NCBI GenBank assembly: GCA_003695865.1
Contig: RFGQ01000744.1
Location: 1-10,519, forward strand
Length of the DNA: 10,519 nucleotides
Source of the DNA: Gemmatimonadota bacterium
GTDB lineage: Bacteria > Gemmatimonadota > Gemmatimonadetes > Longimicrobiales > Gaopeijiaceae
Reading direction: 5' to 3'
How positions within the stretch are numbered: the first letter of the stretch is position 1; every line of letters begins with the position of its first letter. The translations under genes were made by a program, and so were the position numbers. Below are positions 1-6,730 of this stretch, one piece after another. Under the pieces are notes generated by a model. It made no database searches and had not been told where the DNA came from. It was given only the letters and a program-made list of their open reading frames with translations.

Positions 1-530
1 CAGTAGGGCTGCTCCGGATTCCGCCGGAAGAAGCCCTGATGCTCGTCCTCGGCCGGCCAGAAGTCCTCGAAGGGCACCACCTGGGTGACGATGGGCGCCC
101 CGAACACGCCCTCGGACTCCAGCCGGCCGATCGTCTCACGAGCCACGCGCGCCTGTTCTTCACCGTGCGTGAGGATGATCGAGCGGTACTGCGTGCCCAC
201 GTCCGGGCCCTGACGGTCGGGCGTCGTGGGGTCGTGCACCGAAAAGAAGATCTCGAGCAACGTCTCGTAGGGGAGCACCCGGGGATCGAACCTCACCTGC
301 ACGACCTCGGCATGGCCGGTCCGGCCGCCGCACACCTCGCGGTACGTGGGCTCGGGCGTCGTGCCCCCCGCGTACCCCGACACGACCCCATGCACGCCGC
401 GTACCTGCTCGAACACGGCCTCGATGCACCAGAAGCAGCCGCCCCCGAGCGTGGCGAACTCGAGCCCGTCGCCCAGGGGGTCGGGTGGAACCGGAGGCGG
501 ATCGGGCGGGACCGGAGGCATGCCGCTCAT
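1..530 (-). CDS. msrA: Peptide-methionine (S)-S-oxide reductase MsrA, C-terminus cut off by window edge
   Basis: MsrA reduces the S-epimer of methionine sulfoxide in proteins and free methionine, using a catalytic cysteine that is recycled through thioredoxin. The visible 176 residues contain the family signature GGGCFWCIEAVF at residues 29-40, with the nucleophile Cys32, followed by the conserved stretches GVVSGYAGG, GHAEVVQV, FFSVHDPTT, GTQYRSII and, near the edge, EDEHQGFFRRNPEQPY. The first codon of the usual PYC ending is split by the window boundary, so only the last few tens of residues are missing. The ATG at 530 overlaps the stop of the upstream RidA-like gene (ATGA), which implies translational coupling; a second ATG three codons further in is also possible. 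The first 20 residues are proline-rich (PPVPPDPPPVPPDP) with no signal peptide, so the enzyme is predicted to be cytoplasmic although its partner is a predicted lipoprotein. Confidence 0.96.
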   Translation of the reverse strand, partial: MSGMPPVPPDPPPVPPDPLGDGLEFATLGGGCFWCIEAVFEQVRGVHGVVSGYAGGTTPEPTYREVCGGRTGHAEVVQVRFDPRVLPYETLLEIFFSVHDPTTPDRQGPDVGTQYRSIILTHGEEQARVARETIGRLESEGVFGAPIVTQVVPFEDFWPAEDEHQGFFRRNPEQPY

Positions 531-1033
531 CCGACGGTGGCCCAGCACTCGATCTCGACGCGCGCGCCCAGGGCGAGCCCCGACGCCCCGAACGCCGACC
601 GCGCCGGCTTGTGCTCGGGGAAGAAGGTCGTGTAGACCTCGTTCATGGCGGGCCACTCCGCCATGTCGGCGAGCATGGCCGTGCACTTCACGACGCGGTC
701 CATGGACGAGCCGTAGCGCTCGAGCGTCGCGCGGATGTTCTCGAGCGTCTGGCGCGTCTCCGGGCCGATGCCTCCCCCGACGAGCTGCCGCGTCGCCGGG
801 TCGCGCCCGATCTGACCCGACAGGATGAGCAGATCTCCGACGCGCACCGCCTCGCTGAACGGCAGGCCTTCGGCGCGCCGTTCCTCGCTCATCAGATACT
901 CCACCTCGGGCCGGGCCCCATCGCCGGCGCCCTCGCGCGAAGCGGGCTGGTCGACCGGTTCGAGGCGGCAGCCGGTGAGCGCCAGCGCGGCGACGGCGAG
1001 GGGCAGGAAGCGGCAGCGTGGGTGGAGCGACAT
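527..1033 (-). CDS. RidA (YjgF/YER057c/UK114) family protein with lipoprotein signal peptide
   Basis: The product is 168 residues. Residues 1-22 are a type II signal peptide (MSLHPRCRFLPLAVAALALTGC) with lipobox LTGC and lipidation site Cys22. A RidA-like domain follows at about residues 45-168: FSEAVRVGDLLILSGQIG, ETRQTLENI, MDRVVKCTAML, the arginine at position 145 (PARSAF) that matches the substrate-carboxylate-binding Arg of true RidA enamine/imine deaminases, and a closing VEIECWA. RidA proteins normally work in the cytosol hydrolysing reactive 2-aminoacrylate, so a membrane-anchored copy is unusual and its substrate is unknown. The start is fixed by the signal peptide and by AGGAGA seven bases before the ATG; the frame stays open further upstream without a credible start. 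It lies directly upstream of msrA and overlaps it by four bases. Family assignment is firm; deaminase activity is inference. Confidence 0.92.
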   Translation of the reverse strand: MSLHPRCRFLPLAVAALALTGCRLEPVDQPASREGAGDGARPEVEYLMSEERRAEGLPFSEAVRVGDLLILSGQIGRDPATRQLVGGGIGPETRQTLENIRATLERYGSSMDRVVKCTAMLADMAEWPAMNEVYTTFFPEHKPARSAFGASGLALGARVEIECWATVG

Positions 1034-1287
1034 GGCCGGGTCTCCTGGCGTGCACCCGCAGCGGGCGGGACGAGTGTGAACATCCGAGCGCGCGGCGAAC
1101 CGCGGGGACTTCAACATAGTGCCCCTCCCCCGGTCGCGCCTTCCCGCCGCGCCGGGTCTGGCGCGCGGAAGGAACACGCCCGACAATGGGGCACACCCGC
1201 CACCCCGCGTGGCCGCACCGTCGCCCGAACACCGCCACACCGACCCGCCGCGGAGGCTCCTCCGCGGTCACCGCACGGAGGACCCGG
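1034..1287. promoter_or_regulatory. Divergent intergenic region between the RidA/msrA operon and the DUF2911 gene
   Basis: These 254 bases separate two divergent genes and must hold promoters for both, but I cannot place either with confidence. Visible elements are a 5-bp stem with a 4-base loop at 1091-1104 (CGCGG-CGAA-CCGCG) and an imperfect inverted repeat at 1104-1125 (GGGGACT, 7-base loop, AGT-G-CCCC). The loop and the AGT arm of the second repeat contain the only AT-richer patch, aacata at 1113-1118, which reads TATGTT on the minus strand and could be a -10 for the RidA operon; no good -35 sits at the right distance. Ribosome binding sites are clear at both ends (AGGAGA before 1033, GGAGG before 1288). 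Confidence 0.35.
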
Positions 1288-2472
1288 ATGTTCCGATCCG
1301 CACGCACCACGGCCCGGCTCGCGGCTCTGGCCGCCCTGACCCTCGTGGGGCTCGCTGCCTGCGAGTCCGCCGACTCGCGCACGTACGTGACGCTGCTGGG
1401 CGCCGACACGATCTCGATCGAGCACTTCACCCGCAGCGACACGGCGATCGTGGGCGAGTTGCTCGTCCGCTCGCCTTACACCCACCGCATCCGCTACCAC
1501 GCCTCGCTGGGCGAGGACGGCACGATCGACCGCCTCGAGGCCACGATGGAGACGCCGCCCGAGAACCCGGAGGGCCCCGAGCCCGTCCACTGGGTCGCCG
1601 AAATCGGCCAGGGCGAGGCGCGCGTGACGGTCGAGGGCGGCCGCGCCGCGGGGGAGCGTACCTTCGCGGCCGCCGCGGACGCGATTCCCACGCTCGGTCG
1701 CGCGAGCATCTCGGCCTTCGCGCTCGAGCAGGCGATCCGCCAGGCGAGGGCGGCCGGTGAGGACGAGCACGCGCTCGAGCTCGTGTATCCGACCCGTCCC
1801 CAGCCGGTCCCGAACAGCATCACGCGGGTGGCCGGTGACACGGTCGTCTACTCGTTCTTCGGGCGCCCGTTCAGGGCGTGGACCGACGCCGACGGCGCGC
1901 TCGCAGGAGCGGACGGCTCGGCCACCACGATGAAGGCGACCGTCACGCGCTCCGCCGCCGAGATCGACCTCGACGCCCGGGCCGCGGCCTGGGCCGCGGC
2001 CGACGCACGGGGCGAGGGCATGGGCGTGGCCTCGCCCGGCGCCACCGAGACGGCCACCGTGCACGGCGCCACGCTCGAGATCGCCTACTCGCAGCCTGCC
2101 AAGCGCGGCCGCGAGATCTGGGGCGGGCTGGTGCCGCACGGCGAGGTGTGGCGGACGGGCGCAAACGCCGCGACGATGTTCTCGACGAACCGCGACCTGC
2201 GGCTGGGCGACCTCGACGTGCCGGCGGGCAGCTACACGCTGTGGAGCATCTACGACGAGTCCGGCGGCCAGCTCATCGTCAACAAGCAGACCGGCCAGTG
2301 GGGCACGCAGTACGATCCCGAGCAGGACCTCGGGCGCGTGCCCATGGAGCGCAGCGAACTGGCCGAGCCGGTGGAGCGCTTCACGTTCCGCATCGAAGAG
2401 ACGCCCGAGGGCGGGGTGATCCACCTGGACTGGGACCGCACGCGCTGGTCGGTGCCGTTCACCGTGCGCTGA
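1288..2472 (+). CDS. DUF2911 domain lipoprotein
   Basis: The product is 394 residues. The start is the ATG at 1288, six bases after GGAGG (1277-1281), because it places a lipoprotein signal peptide at the N-terminus: hydrophobic residues 9-24 and lipobox LAAC with Cys25. The frame is open up to an ATG at 1186, but that extension is Arg/Pro-rich and would bury the signal. The C-terminal part, about residues 255-394, is a DUF2911 domain: GLVPHGEVWRTGANAAT, VPAGSYTLWSIYD and IVNKQTGQWGTQYDPEQDLGRV are typical of the family. DUF2911 has no established function; members are mostly exported proteins. Residues 30-250 are not a family I recognise; they contain strand-like alternation and a pair of blocks beginning RVTVEGGRAAG and VVYSFFGRPFRAW. 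The hydrolase gene downstream is 28 bases away on the same strand, so the two may be co-transcribed. Confidence 0.88.
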   Translation: MFRSARTTARLAALAALTLVGLAACESADSRTYVTLLGADTISIEHFTRSDTAIVGELLVRSPYTHRIRYHASLGEDGTIDRLEATMETPPENPEGPEPVHWVAEIGQGEARVTVEGGRAAGERTFAAAADAIPTLGRASISAFALEQAIRQARAAGEDEHALELVYPTRPQPVPNSITRVAGDTVVYSFFGRPFRAWTDADGALAGADGSATTMKATVTRSAAEIDLDARAAAWAAADARGEGMGVASPGATETATVHGATLEIAYSQPAKRGREIWGGLVPHGEVWRTGANAATMFSTNRDLRLGDLDVPAGSYTLWSIYDESGGQLIVNKQTGQWGTQYDPEQDLGRVPMERSELAEPVERFTFRIEETPEGGVIHLDWDRTRWSVPFTVR

Positions 2473-2500
2473 CGCGCACGAGCGGAACGCCCGAGCCCAC

Positions 2501-3175
2501 GTGAGCGGCGAGACCGTGCTCACCGTCGCCGTGGAGGCCGCCGACTGCGAAGTCGGTGGCCTCCTCGTGCGTCCGCCCGACGCCCGCGCCCTCTACGTGC
2601 TGGCGCACGGAGCGGGCGCGGGCATGCGGCACGCGTTCATGACGGCCGTGGCCGAGCACCTGGCGGGCAGGCGCATCGCCACGCTCCGCTACGAGTTTCC
2701 CTACATGGCCGCCGGTCGGCGCTATCCCGACCGGGCGCCGCGCCTGGTCGCCACCGTGCGCGCGGCCGTCGAGGCGGCGCGCGAGGCGGCGGGCGATCTG
2801 CCCCTGATCGCGGGCGGCAAGTCCATGGGCGGCCGCATGACCTCCACGGCCCAGGCCGAAGAACCGCTTCCGGGGGTGCGTGCCCTGGCCTTTCTGGGCT
2901 TCCCCCTGCATCCCCCGGCCCGCCCGGGCGTGGAGCGCGCCGCCCACCTGGCGCACGTGCGCGTGCCCATGCTGTTCGTCCAGGGCACGCGCGACACCTT
3001 CGCCCGGCCCGACCTACTCGCGGCCACGCTGGCCGGCCTTCCCCTCGCGCGCCTGCACGAGGTCGCCCACGCCGACCACGGCTTCGGCGTGCTGAAGCGG
3101 TCGGGCCGCACCCCGGACGACGTGCTCGACGAGATCGCGAACGTGGTGGCCGGGTGGGTGGGTGAGGTGACCTGA
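2501..3175 (+). CDS. Small alpha/beta-hydrolase (COG3571-like predicted hydrolase)
   Basis: The product is 224 residues with a compact alpha/beta-hydrolase fold and no lid domain or signal peptide. Landmarks are the oxyanion-region motif LAHGAGAGMRH (34-44), the nucleophile elbow GGKSMGGR (105-112) with Ser108, PLHPP at 135-139, the acid strand MLFVQGTRDTF with Asp165, and the base in AHADHGFGV with His193. This arrangement matches the small, uncharacterised dienelactone-hydrolase-like group related to COG3571 and KANL3-type proteins, for which no substrate is settled. The start is GTG at 2501, 28 bases after the DUF2911 gene; no strong ribosome binding site is seen, so coupling to the upstream gene is likely. 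Its TGA stop (3173-3175) is separated by a single base from the stop of ligD on the other strand. Cytosolic esterase or hydrolase activity is inferred from the intact triad only. Confidence 0.9.
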   Translation: MSGETVLTVAVEAADCEVGGLLVRPPDARALYVLAHGAGAGMRHAFMTAVAEHLAGRRIATLRYEFPYMAAGRRYPDRAPRLVATVRAAVEAAREAAGDLPLIAGGKSMGGRMTSTAQAEEPLPGVRALAFLGFPLHPPARPGVERAAHLAHVRVPMLFVQGTRDTFARPDLLAATLAGLPLARLHEVAHADHGFGVLKRSGRTPDDVLDEIANVVAGWVGEVT

Positions 3176-3186
3176 CCTACCCCACC
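3157..3186. terminator. Possible bidirectional hairpin across the convergent hydrolase/ligD stops
   Basis: An imperfect inverted repeat spans both stop codons: GGTGGG (3157-3162) pairs with CCCACC (3181-3186), the stem continues with T-A and G-T pairs, and an inner GGT/ACC closes a six-base loop, with one bulged base on each side. There is no T-tract on either strand, so it would not be a canonical intrinsic terminator. It is the only candidate structure at a junction with one intergenic base. The pairing may simply reflect codon use in GC-rich sequence. Confidence 0.3.
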
Positions 3187-5696
3187 AACCCCGCGAGCCG
3201 CTCGAGCGCACCCGCCAGATCGGGACGGGTGTCGAGCACGGGCAGCAGGGGATCTCCACCCCGCAGGCGTTTCATGCGGGCCGGAACGGTGCGGATGGTG
3301 TGCGCGCGCACGTCGAGGCCGCGCTTGACCTCGGACCACCGCAGTGGCGTCGACACGGCCGCTTCGGGCACCGGCCTCGCGCTGAAGGGGGCGACCAGCA
3401 ACTGGCCGTGGCCGTTCTGCAGGTAGTCCACATAGACCTTGCCTTCGCGCGCCCGCACCTGCCGCGTGACCGTGGCGATGTCGGGCAGCTCGGCCACGAC
3501 GACGTTGGCGAGCAGATGGCCCAACATGCGGGACTGTTCGTAGGTGAAGGCCCGCCCGAGGGGCAGCAACACGTGCAGCCCCGTCGAGCCGCTCGTCTTC
3601 ACGAACGCGGGCAGCTCGATGTGCTCGCACACCTGTCGGATGAGCCGGGCCACCTTCACCACGTGCTCGAAGGGCGCGCCCTTGGGATCGAGGTCCAGGA
3701 TGCACCAGTCGGGCTGCCCGAGCGTGGCCACCCGGCTCGACCAGACGTGCAGGACGATCGCCGCCGAGTTCGCCACGTAGAGCAGGGATTCGAGGTCTTC
3801 GACCACGAAGTAGTCGAGCTCCCGCTCCGAGCCCTCGCTCCACACGCGCACGGTGCGAATCCACTCGGGCGCCCACTCGGGCGCGTTCTTCTGGTAGAAC
3901 GAGTTCCCGTCGATCCCGTCCGGATAGCGAGTGAGCACCAGGCATCGGTCCTCGAGGTAGGGCTCCATCCAGGGCCATACCGCCCGGTAGTACTCGATCA
4001 GATCTCCCTTGGTGTATCCCGCGTCGGGCCAGAAGACCTTGTCGAGATTGGTGAAGGGCACGTGCCGCTCCGGCGCGCGGTCCACCACGCGCACCGGCTC
4101 CGCCAACACCTCACCCACCCCCTGTCGCACGCACTCCTCAGCGCGTTTGTCTTCGCGCAGCCGCACGAACGACGGATGCCGCACGACTCCCGCCTCGGTG
4201 AGTTCGCGAAAGCGCACCTCGGCCACCAGCTCGGGCCGCACCCAGTGATGCTTGCGCCCCTTCGGGCACGGGCCCGCACACGGCGGAGCGCCGTCCTCGG
4301 CCGCGAGCGCCTCCAGGCGCGCCTCGAGCGCGACGAGGGCCGCGTCCGAAAAGCCCGTACCCACGCTGCCCGCGTAGACCAGTTCGTCGTCCACCCACTG
4401 GGCCAGGTGCAGCGCCCCGAACCCGCTGCGGCCACCCGCGGGGTCGGTCCAACCCACGACGACGAAGTCGTCGGTGCGCACGGTGCGGATCTTGTACCAG
4501 GCCCTCGAGCGGCCGCCGCGGTAGGGCGCATCGGCCTTCTTGGCCACGATCCCCTCCAGGCGCATCTCCTGCACCTGCCGGTACATGGCCTCACCCTGCG
4601 CGCGGATGTGCTCGCTGTAGCGGATCGGTCCCACGCTCGGCAGCAGGTCGCGCAGCAGCGCTTTGCGCTCGGTCAGGGGCAGGCCGCGAAGGTCCAGGTC
4701 GTCGAGCGTGAGCAGGTCGAAGGCGTAGAGCGACGCGGGGAGTTCGCGGGCCGCCCGCACGATGTCGGCGCGCCGCTGCAGGCGCCCCCGCTTCTGCAGG
4801 CGCCCGAACGAGGGCAGCCCCCGCTCGTCGTGCACGACGACCTCGCCGTCGAGCAGCACGCCGTCGAAGGGAAGCCCCCGCACGGCGCGGGCGATCTCGG
4901 GGAACGTCTCGGTGAGGTCGTGTCCGTTGCGCGACAGCAGCAGCGGCTCGCCGCGCCGCCGCCCGGCCAGCAAGCGGTATCCGTCGTACTTGAGCTCGAA
5001 GACCCAGCCGTCGTCGCTGAACGGCCTCTCGCGCGCCGTGGCGAGCATGAGCCCGACGTCGCCCGGGGCGGGAGCGCCCTCGCGCGCCCCGGCGCCGCGC
5101 GCCCGCTCCAGCAGAGCCGCGAGCTTGGCGCCGGGATCGGGGAGTTCGTCGACGAGCAGCCCCGAGTAGATCGAGTCGTCGGGAAAGGCCTCGGTGCCAC
5201 GCTCGTCCACGTAGGCGTCCCGCTCCTTGATGAGGAGCCAGTGGTTCCGTCCGGCGCGGGGCGTGTGCACCAGTGTCCACAGGCCGCGCAGTTTGTAGCC
5301 GCGCAGCTCGAAGAGGAGCTTGCCGTGCTCCAGTCCGTGCTTGTCGCCGGGAATCTCGATCCACGTGCCCCGGTCCCAGCAGATCGAAGGGCCGGCGCCG
5401 TACTGCCCCTCGGGGATCACGCCCTCGAAGTCGGCGTACTCGAGCGGGTGCGGCTCCACGTGCATGGCCAGTCGCTTGTCGGCCGGATCGGCCGAGGGCC
5501 CGCGAGGCACCGCCCACGACTCGAGCGCCCCGTCCATCTCGAGCCTCAGGTCCCAGTGCAGCGAGCGTGCGTGGTGCTTCTGCACCACGAACAGGCGCGC
5601 GCCGCCGGACGCCTCACCCCCGAAGGGCTCGGGCGTGGCCGACGCGGCCCGCTTCGCACGGTACGACTTCAGGCGGTCGTCGTTCGCTCCGGACAT
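3177..5696 (-). CDS. ligD: ATP-dependent DNA ligase LigD (phosphoesterase-ligase-polymerase)
   Basis: This 839-residue three-domain enzyme of bacterial NHEJ has the domain order of Pseudomonas LigD (PE-LIG-POL), not that of mycobacteria, and almost the same length. The 3'-phosphoesterase domain (about 30-185) has the metal and catalytic set His41, His47, Asp49, Arg51 and His83 in QKHHARSLHWDLRLE and VEPHPLEY. The ligase domain (about 210-510) has motif I KYDGYR with the adenylated Lys236, SRNG (255-258), DGEVVV (283-288), EGIVAKK (381-387) and WYKIR (400-404), followed by the OB fold. The primase-polymerase domain (about 545-839) has LDLDP with Asp668 and Asp670, TSGSTGLHV (701-709) and YVDYLQN with Asp757. 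All three activities therefore look intact. The ATG at 5696 opens the recognisable N-terminus but has no evident Shine-Dalgarno. It is divergent from ku, its obligate partner. Confidence 0.98.
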   Translation of the reverse strand: MSGANDDRLKSYRAKRAASATPEPFGGEASGGARLFVVQKHHARSLHWDLRLEMDGALESWAVPRGPSADPADKRLAMHVEPHPLEYADFEGVIPEGQYGAGPSICWDRGTWIEIPGDKHGLEHGKLLFELRGYKLRGLWTLVHTPRAGRNHWLLIKERDAYVDERGTEAFPDDSIYSGLLVDELPDPGAKLAALLERARGAGAREGAPAPGDVGLMLATARERPFSDDGWVFELKYDGYRLLAGRRRGEPLLLSRNGHDLTETFPEIARAVRGLPFDGVLLDGEVVVHDERGLPSFGRLQKRGRLQRRADIVRAARELPASLYAFDLLTLDDLDLRGLPLTERKALLRDLLPSVGPIRYSEHIRAQGEAMYRQVQEMRLEGIVAKKADAPYRGGRSRAWYKIRTVRTDDFVVVGWTDPAGGRSGFGALHLAQWVDDELVYAGSVGTGFSDAALVALEARLEALAAEDGAPPCAGPCPKGRKHHWVRPELVAEVRFRELTEAGVVRHPSFVRLREDKRAEECVRQGVGEVLAEPVRVVDRAPERHVPFTNLDKVFWPDAGYTKGDLIEYYRAVWPWMEPYLEDRCLVLTRYPDGIDGNSFYQKNAPEWAPEWIRTVRVWSEGSERELDYFVVEDLESLLYVANSAAIVLHVWSSRVATLGQPDWCILDLDPKGAPFEHVVKVARLIRQVCEHIELPAFVKTSGSTGLHVLLPLGRAFTYEQSRMLGHLLANVVVAELPDIATVTRQVRAREGKVYVDYLQNGHGQLLVAPFSARPVPEAAVSTPLRWSEVKRGLDVRAHTIRTVPARMKRLRGGDPLLPVLDTRPDLAGALERLAGLVG

Positions 5697-5840
5697 GGAA
5701 GAGAGGGTAATGCCGCCACGGTCCCCGGCCCAGGCGGGCGCCGCCGCCGCGCAGCCGATCCGCGAATCTTTTCGTTGCCGCGCCGCTCTGCATGAACATA
5801 TGTTTTCCGTCCACGCACGATTCCTGGACGGAGCTGGCTC
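5697..5840. promoter_or_regulatory. Divergent ligD/ku promoter region
   Basis: The 144 bases between ligD and ku must contain both promoters. On the plus strand a plausible sigma-70-type promoter for ku is TTGCCG (5775-5780), an 18-base spacer and TATGTT (5799-5804), each matching four of six consensus bases; transcription would start near 5811. Ku translation is favoured by GGAG at 5830-5833, seven bases before its ATG. On the minus strand I find no convincing promoter or ribosome binding site for ligD. The ligD-proximal half is very GC-rich, whereas 5767-5810 is the AT-richest patch of the neighbourhood and holds the palindrome listed separately. Confidence 0.45.
5794..5805. promoter_or_regulatory. 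Palindromic operator candidate GAACATATGTTT, SOS-box-like
   Basis: A perfect 10-base palindrome AACATATGTT (5795-5804) sits inside GAACATATGTTT. It resembles the LexA box known from Gram-positive bacteria and actinobacteria (CGAACRNRYGTTYC), agreeing at 12 of 14 positions and lacking only the two outermost C bases. It overlaps the proposed ku -10 element and lies 35 bases before the ku start codon, where a repressor would block transcription. LexA sites differ between phyla, so the identity of the binding protein is inference; another dimeric regulator, such as the nearby MerR-type protein, is possible. Confidence 0.4.
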
Positions 5841-6689
5841 ATGAGCGCGCGACCCATCGCTGCTTCCACGATCTCTTTCGGCCTCGTTTCGCTGCCGGTG
5901 AAACTGTATTCGACGGGTGAGGCCTCGTCGAAGATCCGTTTCAACTGGCTCGACCGCGAAACGGGCACTCGCGTCAAGCAGCAGTACGTGAACCCGGTGA
6001 CGGGCGACGTGGTCGCGCGCGAAGACATGGTGAAGGGCTACGAGTTCGCGAAGGGGCAGTACGTGCTCTTCACCGACGAGGAGCTCAAGGCCATCGAGCA
6101 GCCCAAGACCGACTCGATCGAGATCACGGAGTTCATCCCCGAAGACCAGGTCGACCGCATCTATCTGGACCGCGCGTACTTCCTGGGGCCCGACAAGGGC
6201 GGCGCACGCGCCTACCGCCTGCTTTCCGCCGCGCTGCGCGACACCGGCCGCGTGGCGATCGCCAAGTACGCGACCCGGGGCAAGCAGTACCTGGTGATGG
6301 TGCGCCCGTACGAGGACGGGTTGCTGCTCGAACAGCTCAAGTACGCGCACGAGGTGCGCTCCTTCGCCGACGTGCCGCGCGAAGAGGGCGAGGTGGTGGA
6401 CGCCGAGCTGCAGTTGGCCAAGCAGCTCGTCGAGCAGGCCGCCTCGACCGAGTTTCACCCCGAGCACTACACCGACGAAGTGCGCGAACGCATGCTCGAG
6501 CTGATCCAGGCCAAGATCGACGGTGAGGAGATCACGGCCGCCCACGCCGAAGAGCCGCAGACCAAGATCATCGACCTCATGGAGGCCCTGAAGGCCAGCC
6601 TGGAAGGCGAGGAGGAGGCCCGCAAGCCTGCTCGCAAGGCCGCCTCGAAGACGAAGACGAAAGCGCGCCGCAAGGCGTCGTCGGGCTGA
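5841..6689 (+). CDS. ku: Non-homologous end-joining protein Ku
   Basis: Bacterial Ku forms a homodimeric ring on broken DNA ends and recruits and stimulates LigD. The 282-residue product has the usual length and the hallmark N-terminus ARPIAASTISFGLVSLPVKLY, followed by NWLDRETGTRVKQQYVNPVTGDVV (about 35-58), KGYEFAKGQYVLFTDEEL (65-82), IYLDRAYFLGPDKGGARAYRLL (107-128) and the core YATRGKQYLVMVRPYEDGLLLEQLKYAHEVR (143-173). Residues 185-255 form the helical region that contacts LigD in characterised Ku proteins. The C-terminal tail (about 259-282) is Lys/Arg/Ala-rich, a short version of the basic extension that promotes DNA threading in other bacteria. There are no cysteines at all. The ATG at 5841 is supported by GGAG seven bases upstream and by family alignment. 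It is divergent from ligD and is followed 41 bases later by a same-strand regulator gene. Confidence 0.98.
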   Translation: MSARPIAASTISFGLVSLPVKLYSTGEASSKIRFNWLDRETGTRVKQQYVNPVTGDVVAREDMVKGYEFAKGQYVLFTDEELKAIEQPKTDSIEITEFIPEDQVDRIYLDRAYFLGPDKGGARAYRLLSAALRDTGRVAIAKYATRGKQYLVMVRPYEDGLLLEQLKYAHEVRSFADVPREEGEVVDAELQLAKQLVEQAASTEFHPEHYTDEVRERMLELIQAKIDGEEITAAHAEEPQTKIIDLMEALKASLEGEEEARKPARKAASKTKTKARRKASSG

Positions 6690-6730
6690 GTAGGGGCGAG
6701 CCCGGCGTTCCCCGACCACAGCGGACGGCC

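Noticed and set aside
1111..2523. Minus-strand open frame of 470 codons antisense to the DUF2911 gene
   Set aside because: No domain, biased composition, and it runs across the hydrolase start and the divergent promoter region; the plus-strand gene has a ribosome binding site, lipobox and family match.
3300..5795. Plus-strand open frame of 831 codons antisense to ligD
   Set aside because: The translation is rich in His, Arg, Pro and Val with no recognisable domain and mirrors ligD codon structure; a GC-driven antisense shadow.
5697..5840. Small gene or RNA between ligD and ku
   Set aside because: No start codon with ribosome binding site and credible peptide, and no stable hairpin with T-tract; the stretch is explained as a divergent promoter region.
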